Of a stretch of DNA of 64,000 bases, positions 35,413-46,052 are shown one piece after another. The notes beneath the pieces are model-generated. The model did no database searches. It was given only the letters and a program-made list of their open reading frames with translations, and had not been told where the DNA came from. Position numbers and translations under genes: made by a program. The number at the start of each line of letters is the position of its first letter. Position 1 is the first letter of the stretch. This DNA comes from Mermis nigrescens (Eukaryota > Nematoda > Enoplea > Mermithida > Mermithidae): the NCBI GenBank assembly GCA_036768485.1, contig JAVLUZ010000644.1:1-64000 (forward strand), in the 5' to 3' direction.

Positions 35413-35747
35413 AAGACTTACTGCTGATATATGAAATGCTTAATCAATTCCTTTGTTATTATTTTCCCATTATATATTGTTCACTAATGTTCAGTTTGAT
35501 CAAGCGTTTCTTCCGGCTGCTCGATTTCGCGGAATATAAGGAGGAACCTGATTGCGCTATCGGCTACCCTTTTTCGTTCCTGTTCCATATAAGTATTATC
35601 GGAACTTTTTCTCAGTCAAAATATCCATGTGGAATTTTCGTACGATGTCTGTGCTCACTCATACTCGTAATTGTAGTACAATTTTCGCTTGCTCGATTTC
35701 TCAATTTGCATTTACAATCGCCTAGCAATATAAAAACAATAATGATA
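35413..35747 (+). CDS. Possible exon of a multi-pass membrane protein
   Basis: After a T-rich acceptor (TTTTTATTCTAAG, 35412) a frame runs about 111 codons to a possible phase-1 donor, GTAATC, at 35748. It shows hydrophobic stretches (FLCYYFPIIYCSLMFSLI; LCSLILVIVVQFSLARFL) separated by a polar segment, DFAEYKEEPDCAIGYPF, with good codon variety, which is why I list it. AT-rich DNA gives hydrophobic frames by chance, and I do not recognise a family. Confidence 0.28.
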
Positions 35748-36829
35748 GGTAATCATAAATATCCTTCATAACATCATCGTATAGACGGGGTGAAGTCTAT
35801 AATTGCTCATAACGTTTTTTCTTTTGATCTGTTCTGTTGACTACTCAGCTGTCGTGAGCTTATAGCTTTTTCTACTACTTGATCTGTAATTATCGCGAAG
35901 CGAACGCTTTAAGTATTTGTAATGATTTTGTCCTAAACGCGACCAAAAACGACACTTTAACTTAGCATTTTGTGATCGTTATGGATAAAGCATGTCCAAA
36001 AACGTCAGAAAATGCGGCTTTTACTAGCTATCCCAACTTAGTTTCCAAAATATAACCCGAAATATATTGGGTCCGCCCCTTGGGCGAATCCTGCATACCT
36101 ACCTGCCTGACGTTAGGCAAGAACCAAGTTTTGCTCAAACAGGTGGAGCTGACTCTTTCTCTATTAATTATATTGTTGGCTCGGGTAATAAAATAGTTCC
36201 TAACGTGAATAAAATGTATTTGGAAAACATTACCTACCTTCTTTCCCCTTAAGATGAGGCCCCTTAAGATGGGGTCTAGTATTGATTCCTAATGAGACAG
36301 CACGAGTCAAAATAATCTTTATTTTTAAAAGCGTATTAGAAACGTCTTTTAAGTAGAGTCGAAACAGTAAACATATTTTGATAATAAATATTTCTAGGAA
36401 CGACCTTCTGATTTTTGTTCCGCATAATTTTTTGCAACTCTAATAGATAGTCAATTTTTGCTAAACCAAAAAATCTGGAAAATTTTCTCCGGAGGAAGAG
36501 GTTTTTAAAACAAAGCTAGTGTACATATAAATAAGAAGACGATTCAAATTCAAAATAATCATAGGGGCTCCTTTAAACTAAAGTCATCAGTGCCAAATTT
36601 TGTGAGAAGTTCTTAACAACATCTGTTTTGCGCATACATGTAACAGCTTGAAATTTTGGGCGAGGATCATCTGCCATTTTTTAGGAGGGAGGGGTAAATG
36701 ACCTCCAATTTTTGGCCAAAAACGGCCAAAAAACACGTGTAATCTCGCTATTGACCCGAGTTTTCAAATTTAAAACTGCACTCCTTATCAGAAACATCAA
36801 GCAGACCGTGACTCTCTAAAAGGTGCGCC

Positions 36830-37063
36830 ATGAATGAGTTTTTGCATCATACACTTTTGATTTTGATTTTGCCATTACTGTATTTTATCGTTCGGACGGC
36901 GCTCAGAAATAGTATCGCGATCTTGGATAAGATCAGTTCGATTTCCTCTTATTTTTTCATTCAAAAATACTTGTTTCTCTTAATCATTCCTGCTTTTATT
37001 TTTAGTTATGTACCGCAAATAGCGAGCAGACGCATGCATTGTACACGCGCACTCGTTTTATGA
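36830..37063 (+). CDS. Hydrophobic ORF, possible terminal exon
   Basis: A frame of 77 codons with two hydrophobic segments (LLILILPLLYFIV and KYLFLLIIPAFIFSYV) and a basic C-terminus. The stop TGA overlaps AATAAA (TGAATAAA). If the exon at 35413-35747 is real, this could be a later exon of the same gene, but phases were not resolved. It could equally be chance. Confidence 0.2.
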   Translation: MNEFLHHTLLILILPLLYFIVRTALRNSIAILDKISSISSYFFIQKYLFLLIIPAFIFSYVPQIASRRMHCTRALVL

Positions 37064-37369
37064 ATAAAAGACGTTAGTAATGTTTCGTATTGAATAAAAC
37101 CTAACGATTTTATGCTGGACGACGGCGGGTACAATGGACTTTAAATTCAATTCATTTGTTTCTGAAGGTCCTTATGTCGTAGAAAACTGTTTTTCCTGTA
37201 TTGCTTTCAAAACTTTTAGTCTATTCGTGTGAGCAAAGGAGTAGGTAGCAGATTTTGGCGAGGTTGTATCTACTGTTTATGTGCATCTAGTGAGAAGTAT
37301 TTCTTTCGTCGAGAAATGAGATACATGTAAAAGAATAACGATTTTTGTGTAATGTTTACGGGATGACGA

Positions 37370-37409
37370 ATAATGATAATAATAATAATGATAATAATAA
37401 TAATAAAAC

Positions 37410-37450
<41 letters not shown>

Positions 37451-37463
37451 TAATAATAATATC

Positions 37464-37525
<62 letters not shown>
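37370..37525. repeat. ATA/AAT trinucleotide microsatellite
   Basis: About 155 bp of AAT repeats with a few GAT, ACA and ATC interruptions. Confidence 0.97.
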
Positions 37526-37526
<1 letters not shown>

Positions 37527-38384
37527 TATTGATATTAATATTATAATAAAGCGAATACGCTTATCTATTTTATTTGATATTCACTATTAAGGTTAGACCG
37601 TTTACTATGTTTCCGATAAAGAAATGTTCATTCATGAAAAATTCAGCGATAAGCTTCAGAATGAAAGTTTGGGAATCGTATGATTTGGAAAATGGTGGAA
37701 CATCAGAATTTTTACCACCTTCCAAATGATTACCTGTCTAAAACACTTGTGAGTTATTAAGTTGGAACAATATTACAGAGCAACATAAACATTTAAATTT
37801 CTTCAAAATGATTAAGTTCGGACATACAACGACTTTTCTCCAGAACACGTTTTTTCCAGAAAATTGTGTCTGCGTGCTCAGCCATTAATTCTGCCCGCTG
37901 AATGCAGTGAGTGTTGAAAACCGTTATCGATATGCGCTAAAAATACCGATGTCATGCCCAACACATCCATAATGTGCGTATTATCTTTAGTTACGGACAC
38001 AATAATCATTCCTATTTCGGTCTGCACCGCGTGACTAGCGCTACCTATACCTACTAAGAAAAGTTTATAAAACTTAAATAGGTAAGCTAAAAATAACAAA
38101 CGGACCCGGTTTCTATAAAGTAAACCAGGCTTTAAGCTCGACTTAGGCCTCACTTAAGTCTAGCTTCAGACTTAGGCCTCACTTAAGTCTGGCTTGAATG
38201 CATCGATTTCATAGAAATCAGTTTGATTCTTACTTCTGGCTTAAGCCAGGTTTGGACCATAGTTTTTAGAAACCGATAAGCCAGGCTTAAGACGCGCTCA
38301 ATTTTAAGACCGCTTAATGAATAGGTGGCCGCATGTCAGAAAGGCAGCTTGAAAACAACAATCCAAGATGGGCGTGGTGGTTTA

Positions 38385-38480
38385 TTGAGACTTTTTAGAT
38401 TTCAGATTTTTTGATTTAAATTTAAGATTTTAGATTAGATCTCGATTCTAGATTTTTAGATTTTAGATTTAGATTTTAGG
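38385..38480. repeat. TTTTAGA low-complexity tract
   Basis: Repeats of TTTAGATTTTAGA and variants over about 95 bp. Just upstream (38120-38300) several CTTAAG-containing direct and inverted segments (GGCCTCACTTAAGTCT twice; AAGCCAGGCTTAAG) suggest a decayed element. Confidence 0.6.
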
Positions 38481-39146
38481 TCTCTATAATGTACATCGTT
38501 TTACATGTTTTTAGACAGCGAGACTGGCAAGTTGTAATCATATCCAGATTTTTAGTGGCCGCAACAATCATTTTATCGTAGAAAACGCTAGAATTTTCGC
38601 GTGATATCGTTGCTTGTGCTATTTGCATTTGCTAAATTTGTGAATAGGCAGCTGTCGAATTTAAAGAATCGCAGCTAAGAAATACCGTGGAGGATATACA
38701 ATTGTATTAGCTCACCTCACTTGATGTCAATCTCTTAGTCCAATTATTTGGTAACGCCCCGGGTGACCGACAGTCCCGGGTCACCTACAAATAGTATAAA
38801 AATCGATCTGTCAATCAAAAAATTCCTGAATGACCGACAGTACCTACTGGCCGACTGTTCCGAGTGGCCGACAGTCTCGGGTGGCCGACTATACCGGGTG
38901 TCCGACAGTTCCGGGTGGCCGACTGTACCGGGTGGCCGACCGTACCGGGTGGCCGACAGTCCCGAGTGGCCGACACTGTACCTGGTGATCGATAGATGTC
39001 ATAAAAATTCCCAAATGACCCGGTTGTACTATTGCTATGAATATATGGGTCGGATGCACTTCCGCCACATAGGTCACATCCGCCGTCTAGGTCAGTTCCG
39101 CCGCATAGTTCATTTCCGCCGCATAGTAGTACGGAACAGTCGCAAT

Positions 39147-39408
39147 CACACCTGGGCATGGGGTTTTGGGGGTATGCACCCCCGAGAAACCAAAATATCC
39201 CCCAGAAATCAAAATAACCCCCAGAATTCAATTTTTGAAATATTTTTTCGTTTTCTTCCTTAATTTTTTGATGCCAATGAATAGTGCTCGATGAGAAAGG
39301 TCGAAAAATAGTGTTTTTTCGCCATACCACCATTTTCAAGGCCATTTTTGACCTTTGAAGAATTTTGCACACCCCCCCACCCCAATATTTTCTCGCTGCC
39401 CACGTATG
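39147..39408 (-). mobile_element. MITE family D, copy 2
   Basis: A 262-bp copy from CACACCTGGGCATGG to GCTGCCCACGTATG. TSD GTCGCAAT / ATCGCAAT (7/8). Body motifs TTGATGCCAATGAATAGTGC and GTTTTTTCGCCATACC match D1. Confidence 0.85.
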
Positions 39409-40238
39409 ATCGCAATCGTTATTAATTTTACAAAGTGCATTTTAGAGCAGTAGCATTTGAAACATAGTACTTATACGGGTTTCCGTTCAATTAAACAAAT
39501 GTAATAAAAGTTTTTAGTAAAAAATAAAATGTCCGACTTAGATATCCGAGTTCAGTTATTAGGTAGCTCTTTGATAGTCATAATGCCATATTATGCAGCA
39601 TTGGATAAGCAGTTATTTTATGGATCATCTTGAAAACTTCAATCAATAAATGAGGTTAGGCAAAATTTTACCACGCATTCATTGTTAAAAATTGAATTTT
39701 AAATGAGCTTTTTTGTCGAAAAATTTATTTTGCGCTCACTGCTAAAAATGAACCCTATTTTGTGAAAAAAAATCGATTGAATCCGTTGTACTCCGTTCGT
39801 GAGTGCCCAGAGTACACAAAAACATTTTGCCAAATTTTATGTAATACTGCCAAGTTTAATTGTTACGTTGCGATTTGGCTCTCTAAAATGGATTTTGGTG
39901 AAGCTAATGCAGCCTTAAGTACAAGACTTAATAAATCTGTTATCCAGTATACTTTGCGCATTCACGATCATAGAATATATATAGAATTCCGTAAACAAAG
40001 CTTCCGAGTTCTTCGAGATCGTGTCCCAACACTGCCACCCGTCCCAACACTGCCACCACGAGTCCCAACGCTGCCACCGTCCCAACATTGCCACCGTCCC
40101 AACACTGCCTCTGCGAGTCCCAACACTGCCACCACGAGCCCCAATACTGCCACCACGAGCCCCAACACTGCCACCGCGAGTTCCAGCATGCATACAGCGA
40201 GTCACACATGGACCTCATTGGGGGGAGGGGGTTGTAAA

Positions 40239-40372
40239 CATACGTGAGCAGCAAGAAAATTCTTGGGGGAGCAGGATGAGTAAAATCGCCAAAAATGTTA
40301 CTAAAAATTGAATTTTTCAAGTAAGGGGGTTTCAACTTTTTGGGGAGGGTACAAACCTCCCACGCCCATGTT
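40239..40372 (+). mobile_element. Short MITE family F, copy 2, inside FBb
   Basis: A 134-bp copy from CATACGTGAGCAGCAAG to CCCACGCCCATGTT. TSD GTTGTAAA / ATTGTAAA (7/8). It sits within another D/F-like sequence (about 40206-40495), which ends in GCTGCTCACATG. Confidence 0.65.
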
Positions 40373-40830
40373 ATTGTAAACCCCTAAAACTTCAAACTCC
40401 CCGAATCAGGCGGATCTTCCACAACTGTGTTTTTGGCTTTTTCCTCAATGTTTGCCCCATAATATCCACTCCCAGAATTAAGTCGCTGCTCACATGTAAT
40501 TAAAAGCATTAAGTACACAACGTTCATGGAAATTTAATGGTGGGGTCGCCAGTGAAGGGTAGAATCAAGAACTTGTTAGATGCTAAATCTTAAACTTTTT
40601 TGCGTAGTAATTCTTTGTTGCATTTATAATGTATTGTCATGTCAAAGTTGCCTAGAAAACAGAGGAATAACCAATATAGTGTGCTTATCGTGATAGTACA
40701 ACTCGAATGCGCAGTCCGCACGGACATAAATCTCACATTGAAATTTTAGAAAAATATGCTTATTGAGTCTTTGTCCCTTTCTCACACTTTTTTGTATTCT
40801 GATATCAAATACCTTAGCAGTAATTTCCTT

Positions 40831-40991
40831 CAGGAAGGTAGCTGGCCGTCTTATTTTGGGGGGACCAACATCAATTTTTGGGGACTAAACCCAAAAATAG
40901 CACAGAATAACGTTTAAAAAGTCCTATTTTTCCGATTTTTTGAATTGGGGTGGGGTTCGGACCCCCCATTCCCCCCAGAGCTACGTGCCTG
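40831..40991 (+). mobile_element. MITE family G, copy 1, inside FBb
   Basis: A 161-bp element from CAGGAAGGTAGCTGGCCGTC to AGAGCTACGTGCCTG with a perfect 8-bp TSD, ATTTCCTT (40823-40830, 40992-40999). Internal motif AAATAGCACAGAATAA is shared with copy 3. Confidence 0.88.
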
Positions 40992-43461
40992 ATTTCCTTG
41001 AGTCTAAATGCTTGATTTTAGCCTAGCAAATACGTACCTACCATGCATGCCCCAAATGTTAGGCGTTTTTGCAACAAAATTTCCGTGCATTGCATGTGTC
41101 TGCCAACAAACTTGGGACTCGCGGTGGCAGTGTTTGGACGGTGGCAATGTTGGGACGGTGGCAGTGTTGGGACGGTGGCAGTGTTGGGACTCGCGGTGGC
41201 AGTGTTGGGACTCGCAGTGGCAGTGTTGGGACTGGTGGCAGTGTTGGGACGGTGGCAGTGTTAAGACTCGCGGTGGCAGTGTTGGGACTCGCGGTGGCAG
41301 TGTTTGGTTGGACTGGTGGCAGTGTTGGGACGGTGGCAGTGTTGGGATAGTGGCAGTGTTGGGACGGTGGCAGTTTTGGGACGGTGGCAGTGTTGGGACT
41401 CGCGGTGGCAGTGTTGGGACTCGCAGTGGCAGTGTTGGGACTGGTGGCAGTGTTGGGACGGTGGCAGTGTTGGGACGGTGGCAGTGTTGGGACTCGCAGT
41501 GGCAGTGTTGGGACTGGTGGCAGTGTTGGGACGGTGGCAGTGTTGGGACGGTGGCAGTGTTGGGACTCGCGGTGGCAATGTTGGAACTCGCGGTGGCAGT
41601 GTTGGGACTCGCGGTGGCAGTGTTTGGACTGGTGGCAGTGTTGGGACGGTGGCAGTGTTGGGACGGTGGCAGTGTTGGGACGGTGGCAGTGTTGGGACAT
41701 TGGCAGTGTTGGGACGGTGACACTGTTGGGACTACACCTTCTTCGAGATGGTGGAATTAACGAATATTGGCTTTGTATTGATTGTGAAAATTTGTGGAAA
41801 GTGCAAGATGCTAACAACGCGAATCAGTTTGCTGTTATTAATTGAAAACGATGTTTTATTAGTCATCGAATAATTTTCTTATGTAAGAAAACCTTAATAA
41901 TGTAGGTGGTTCGCATCGTGAGAATTATTTACCATAAATTACCTTAAACGTGGCTAAAGATGACACTTTTTACAGCCAATATAGTAGAAAATTATTGAAA
42001 AGTACCCATTCTATAACCTTGTGTTGAAAAATGAAGGAAAATGCAGTTTTTACCGACTATCTCAGCGAAGTTTACTAGAAATAAGACCATTTCATGTTGG
42101 GTCCGCCCCCTCACTTTGGCGAATCGTAGCGCATATAGCAATTATTCCGTAATATGCGGCGAAACTGTATTAAGCGGCGGAAGTGACCTATGCGGCGGAA
42201 GTGAACTATGCGGCGGGAATGCACCCCAATCGAATGTATGTACGTTACGTATTTTATGTATGCGTGCACGTACATTTTTTCAACATTTTTTCAAAAATCG
42301 AAATACGTAATTTTTTCATTCTCTCAGAATAGCAACAAAGTTTTCACTGGCATAAATGTGAATATGAATTTATTACATGTACATATTGTATAAACTTATT
42401 AAATGTACATATTTAATATAAACTATCAAGACTAAAACTGTTGTATTAAAGATTCATTTTTGTCCAGTCGTCGTTAAGATCTTGAGTTATATACTTATAT
42501 TCCTGTGCGCGTTAAATTCGGCCTACAGCGTAGTTTCGCATGCGCAATGGAATGCAAAAGCAATGAAAAAACCTCATTTGCATTCTGAATCGGGCGGATA
42601 CTTAATCCCTGTTTTTGCCAAAATAAACATTTTTAAAAGGAGCCTATAGAGTGCTCAGTAGTTTCGCTTGAAAAATGGAGGCGATTTCGGTTTAGCTGCC
42701 TTTATAAATACGATTCACGGTAATTCAACTTTGCTAAAGTGCGAAAGCCGTGCATATCCGACGCGCTCCGCTCCCATGATGGGGATACAATTGATTACTT
42801 TGAATGTAACGGTTGTGCAAAGGTTGGAAATGAAAAATCTCGAATAACCGTTAGGAATTCGCGAATTTTAGAAAAATCACTCACTTGGCTTATTTGCATA
42901 CCAAGGGCGTAGTCAGGGAGGGGCATGGGGAGTACGTTCCCCCGAAATCGTTCAGAAATTCTTTTGGTTTTTATGTGTAATAGTTAGTAACTAACATCGG
43001 GTTCGAAAAGGCCTAAATGTCGAAATTTTTCGGCGCTTCGCGACACACTGATAAATTTGGGCATTCTTTTATTGTTAAAAACTGAGAAACTGGCTGCACA
43101 AAAGTCTTGGCTACGCCTCTGTTTATTAGTTGGATTAATTGTCGAGTAAATCATTTGATGGCACTTTCGCAGCACTGAAGTTACACAAATGTGTAGCTGA
43201 AATTTTGCAGCCACGATAAGTTTAAGTTGGATAGCACTACAATATTACGCGTTGTAAATAATAGGCCTTTTTTTACAAAATCCTGCATGTTTTAAATTTG
43301 CTATGAATTCATATGAGCAATGTTATTGCATTGGTAAAACTATTTATGTGCATAAATAGGTACCTACTTGAAAAGCAATAAATCTGAAATTATAAGTCAG
43401 TTAGGAATTTTTATGACAAACCTATTATAATACCACTTGTCGGTCACCCGGGACTGTCGGC

Positions 43462-43709
43462 CATAGGTGGGCAGCACCAAAATTCTGGGGGAGGGGGTGA
43501 AAAAATTTTTAAAGGTCAAAAAATGGTCTTAAAAGTGGTCGTAAGGTGGAAAACACCATTTTTCGTCGTTTCTCATCGAGCACTATCCAATGGCATCAAA
43601 AAATCGCCAAAAGCAGAAAAAAATTTCAAAATTTGAATTTTGGGGGGTTATTTCAACTTCTGGGGGTGCATACCCTTCCCCCAAACCCCTCCCCCCACGC
43701 CCACGTGTG
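43462..43709 (+). mobile_element. MITE family D, copy 3, in the FBc arm
   Basis: A 248-bp copy from CATAGGTGGGCAGCACC to CGCCCACGTGTG with a perfect 8-bp TSD, CTGTCGGC, formed from one minisatellite unit of the foldback arm. It must be younger than the arm. Confidence 0.92.
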
Positions 43710-43946
43710 CTGTCGGCCACCCGGTACAGTCGGCCATCCGGGACTATCGGCCACCTGGTACAGTCGGCCATCCGGAACTGTCGGCCACCCGGTACAGTCG
43801 GCCACTCGGGACTGTCGGCCAGACGGGAATTTTTATTGACAGATCTATTTTCGAAACCATTTGTCGGTCACCCGGGACTGTCGGTCACCCGGAATTGTCG
43901 GTCACCCGGAACTGTCGGTCACCCAGAATTGTCGGTCACCCGGGAC

Positions 43947-44245
43947 CAGTGTTTTTTTAGCGCCGCCCCCTTGAGCGCAGCCGCTAACGATGTTCTGAAG
44001 CCATCAGTGCCATGAAATCCTCATCAGCGCAATGATAAATCGGATGTTATACAATGTACACAAAGTGAGTTTAGATTTTTGAACCTCCTTCACCTTGTTT
44101 CTCCTCTTGCTTCTCTCACCTTTAATTTTTTACTCATTTTATGTTTAAAATATGCAAATTTTTTGCATTAGCGCTCTGCGCTAATGGTCCAAATTTTTTA
44201 TTAGCGCGCGGCCAGTTTCATTAGCGAGGCGCTAAAAAAACAGTG
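43947..44245. mobile_element. hAT-type MITE K
   Basis: A 299-bp element with 18-bp TIRs CAGTGTTTTTTTAGCGCC and CACTGTTTTTTTAGCGCC (one mismatch). Perfect TSD CCCGGGAC at 43939-43946 and 44246-44253, inside the last unit of the FBc right arm. CAGTG end plus 8-bp TSD fits hAT. Inner sequence differs from family B, although the first 12 bases match. Confidence 0.93.
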
Positions 44246-44411
44246 CCCGGGACAAAATCGTCTATTTTACTCCGGTGCTTGAGACCCGGTATAAGGATGC
44301 AAAAATTATTTTTAAAAGTCGCAGTACCTGCATTAGTGATTTTCGGTTCGGTAGGTAGGTGAAAAAATATTTTATCGAGTAAAACGGCATGTTTCAACCT
44401 ATGGCTTTTTC

Positions 44412-45336
44412 GATTGTGTCTCAAGAGCCCCACCAGTCTCAACAGCCCCACCGTCCCAACAGCTCCACCGTCCCAACAGCCCCACCAATAATCCCAACAA
44501 CCCCACCAATCCCAACAGCCCCACCGTCCCAACAACCCCACCGTCCCAACAGCCCCACCAATAATCCCAACAGCCCCACTAGTCCCAATTGCCCCACCAA
44601 TCCCAACAGCCCCACCGTCCCAACAACCCCACCGTCCCAACAGCCCCACCAATTATCCCAACAGCCCCACTAGTCCCAAGAGCCCCACCAATCTCAGCAG
44701 TTCCACCGTTCCAGCAGTCCTACCGTTCCAACAGTCGCACTGTCCCAACCACACATAAGCTTGGAGGGAGGGGATGTTTAGAGTATAACCCCCTTTAACT
44801 CCCAAATTATGGTAGACCCCAGAATTCTATATTTATCAATTTACCCCACCAGAATTTTCGCCGCCAATTTTGGTTGCAACTACCCCACTGTTATAATCAT
44901 AGCTTCATAGCTGCACGGCACGATCGGTCTGGAGAAGGAGTTTTGAGCCAAAAATGACCTCAAAACTGGCATGAATGTTAAAATAGCGTAAAAACTACGC
45001 TAATCCACATTTTCTGGCTATTTTGAAGCAGATTAGCGTGAAAGTTTTGATTTTTATTGAATTTTAACACTTCACATCGATCTATGCATGCAATATGCAG
45101 CTACATTTGGGCAGTACGTACTTTCCTACCTAAATTGTACGTACATGCTGTTCTTTTTATGATCAAACGGAGCCCGTATAAGTTCAATAATTCAAAAGTA
45201 CATCCGCCAAACGCACTTCTCGCATAATAGCAATCGCAGTAATGGTGCGGCTGCTGGGATTATTGGTGGGGCTGTTGGGCGGTGGGTGTTGGGACGGTGG
45301 GGCTCTTGGGACTGGTGGGGCTCTTGAGACATCAAC
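44412..45336. mobile_element. Foldback element FBd
   Basis: A 925-bp element. Left arm 44420-44750 of units CCCCACCGTCCCAACAG; right arm 45245-45336 with inverted units (GGTGGGGCTGTTGGG). Outer ends are GATTGTGTCTCAAGAGCC and the complement of GTTGATGTCTCAAGAGCC. Flanks GGCTTTTTC (44403-44411) and GCCTTTTTC (45337-45345) agree at 8/9. The centre is filled with F- and E-type MITE sequence. Confidence 0.75.
44895..45070 (+). repeat. MITE family E fragment
   Basis: Shares GCACGGCACGATCGGTCTGG, AAAATGACCTCAAAACTGG, GTTAAAATAGCGTAAAAACT and ACATTTTCTGGCTATTT with 9620-9890 and 53065-53345. Ends and TSD not resolved. Confidence 0.6.
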
Positions 45337-45389
45337 GCCTTTTTCTGGGGGCCAAACCTTTTAAAACACGTTTATGTAAATGCGACGGC

Positions 45390-45732
45390 CAGACATACAC
45401 AGCATGGGAATTCTGGGGGAGGGGTGAAATTTTTAAGTGCCTTTTTTGGGCTCAAAAACGGTGGATGGGTACGCAACAAAAATATCGTTTTTGGACTTTC
45501 AGACGATGCTCTTCCTCTCTAGAGCTTAAAAACAAAAAATTTTCCAAAAACATCAATAAAGTTCGAATAAGTTTAGAAAAATGTAGTAAAAAATGAGTGT
45601 AGCTAAAGACACTTAAAACAGCGCCTTTTATACGATATTTTTGGAAACTCGCGGATTCTGGGGAAGGCGAATAAATTTTCGGGGTTTTTTGAAAATCCAC
45701 GGAGTCCCCTTCTCATCCCAAAATCGTGTATG
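45390..45732 (+). mobile_element. MITE family A, copy 6
   Basis: A 343-bp copy from CAGACATACACAGCATGGG to AAATCGTGTATG; TSD GCGACGGC / GCGACGAC (7/8). The palindrome-containing middle is deleted relative to other copies. Confidence 0.83.
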
Positions 45733-45764
45733 GCGACGACTACGGTCGCATCCTATGACGAATT

Positions 45765-46052
45765 TCAAGCGTTGACGCAAATATTCAGCCATGGAGGATA
45801 TACATTATTGAGTCTAATCTGAAAATCAAGTAAAGCCGCAGAGAAAACCCGCGTTCTTATCACGCGGATAAAATTGTAAAAGGTTTGCATTGCAAAAGCT
45901 GCGCGCCCATCGTTAACATTTTTATGGGTCTGCTTTTCTTGAATTAATTTCATTCGCAATTCGTCATCGTATGTTATATTAGACTTTTTAATAAAGTCGT
46001 GAAAGCTCTCCCTTTTCATTATCTTTAAGAATGCATCTGCTCGCTTTTTCAT
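45765..46052 (-). CDS. Possible exon, unknown protein, minus strand
   Basis: A 95-codon minus-strand frame. Its first 60 residues look like real protein: a charged, mixed sequence with MKRESFHDFIKKSN, TYDDELRMKLIQEKQTHKN and FAMQTFYNFIRVI. ATG has A at -3. In-frame sequence upstream meets a stop within seven codons. The C-terminal third is less convincing and may be intron read-through. I do not recognise a family. Confidence 0.3.
   Translation of the reverse strand: MKKRADAFLKIMKRESFHDFIKKSNITYDDELRMKLIQEKQTHKNVNDGRAAFAMQTFYNFIRVIRTRVFSAALLDFQIRLNNVYPPWLNICVNA

Larger units (their letters stand above)
40020..41738. mobile_element. Foldback element FBb
   Basis: The left arm (40022-40185) has units CGTCCCAACACTGCCAC, some with a CGAG spacer. 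The right arm (41112-41735) has the inverted unit GTGGCAGTGTTGGGACG in about 30 copies. TTCTTCGAGAT stands at both borders (40009-40019, 41739-41749), so the TSD is 8-11 bp; element and host share GAT at the left border. Left end (GAT)CGTGTCCCAACAC, right complement GGTGTAGTCCCAACAG. Long minus- and plus-strand ORFs (up to 252 codons) over the right arm are repeat products. The centre contains F2 and G1 MITEs. Confidence 0.8.
39696..41845 (+). pseudogene. ORF of unknown function, split by FBb insertion
   Basis: A frame opens after a stop at 39693-39695 and runs 108 codons to 40019. It resumes at 41750 for 31 more codons to TGA at 41845. With the foldback element and one copy of the flanking direct repeat (TTCTTCGAGAT) left out, the frame is continuous. 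The left part includes CPEYTKTFCQILCNTAKFNC, AIWLSKMDFGEANAAL and YIEFRKQSFRVLRD; the right part has GGINEYWLCIDCENLW. The cysteine and tryptophan spacing near the end recalls a small zinc-binding fold, but I cannot assign it. It may be a host exon or a gene carried by FBe, whose arms surround it. I saw no splice signals at its borders. Confidence 0.4.
39048..42231. mobile_element. Foldback element FBe
   Basis: Short arms of about 18-bp units: TTCCGCCGCATAGTTCA at 39060-39128, inverted as TATGCGGCGGAAGTGA at 42155-42220. Outer ends are GGTCGGATGCACTTCCGCC and the complement of GATTGGGGTGCATTCCCGCC. Flanks GAATATATG (39039-39047) and GAATGTATG (42232-42240) agree at 8/9. It encloses a D MITE (39147-39408) and an interrupted ORF. 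Confidence 0.62.
38750..44259. mobile_element. Foldback element FBc (outermost)
   Basis: The left arm (38756-39020) has about 17-bp units GGGTGGCCGACAGTACC. The right arm (about 43395-43957) has the inverted unit GGCCACCCGGTACAGTC. The arms also match in non-repeat blocks: ATAGATCTGTCAAT occurs near 43840 as its complement, and TGTCATAAAAATTCC in both. The outer right end, seen across the K MITE, would be the complement of GATTTTGTCCCGGGTG; the left end is GGTAACGCCCCGGGTG. The flanks AATTATTT / GTCTATTT match only 5/8, so the outer border is uncertain. It encloses FBe, FBb, D2, D3 and K. Confidence 0.6.

Noticed and set aside
35413..37063. Naming a membrane acyltransferase or transporter family
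   Set aside because: Hydrophobic frames arise by chance in AT-rich DNA and no diagnostic motif is present.
41004..41845. Long repetitive ORFs of about 140-250 codons over the GTGGCAGTGTTGGGAC array
   Set aside because: They are minisatellite arm of a foldback element, open on both strands because of repeat composition.
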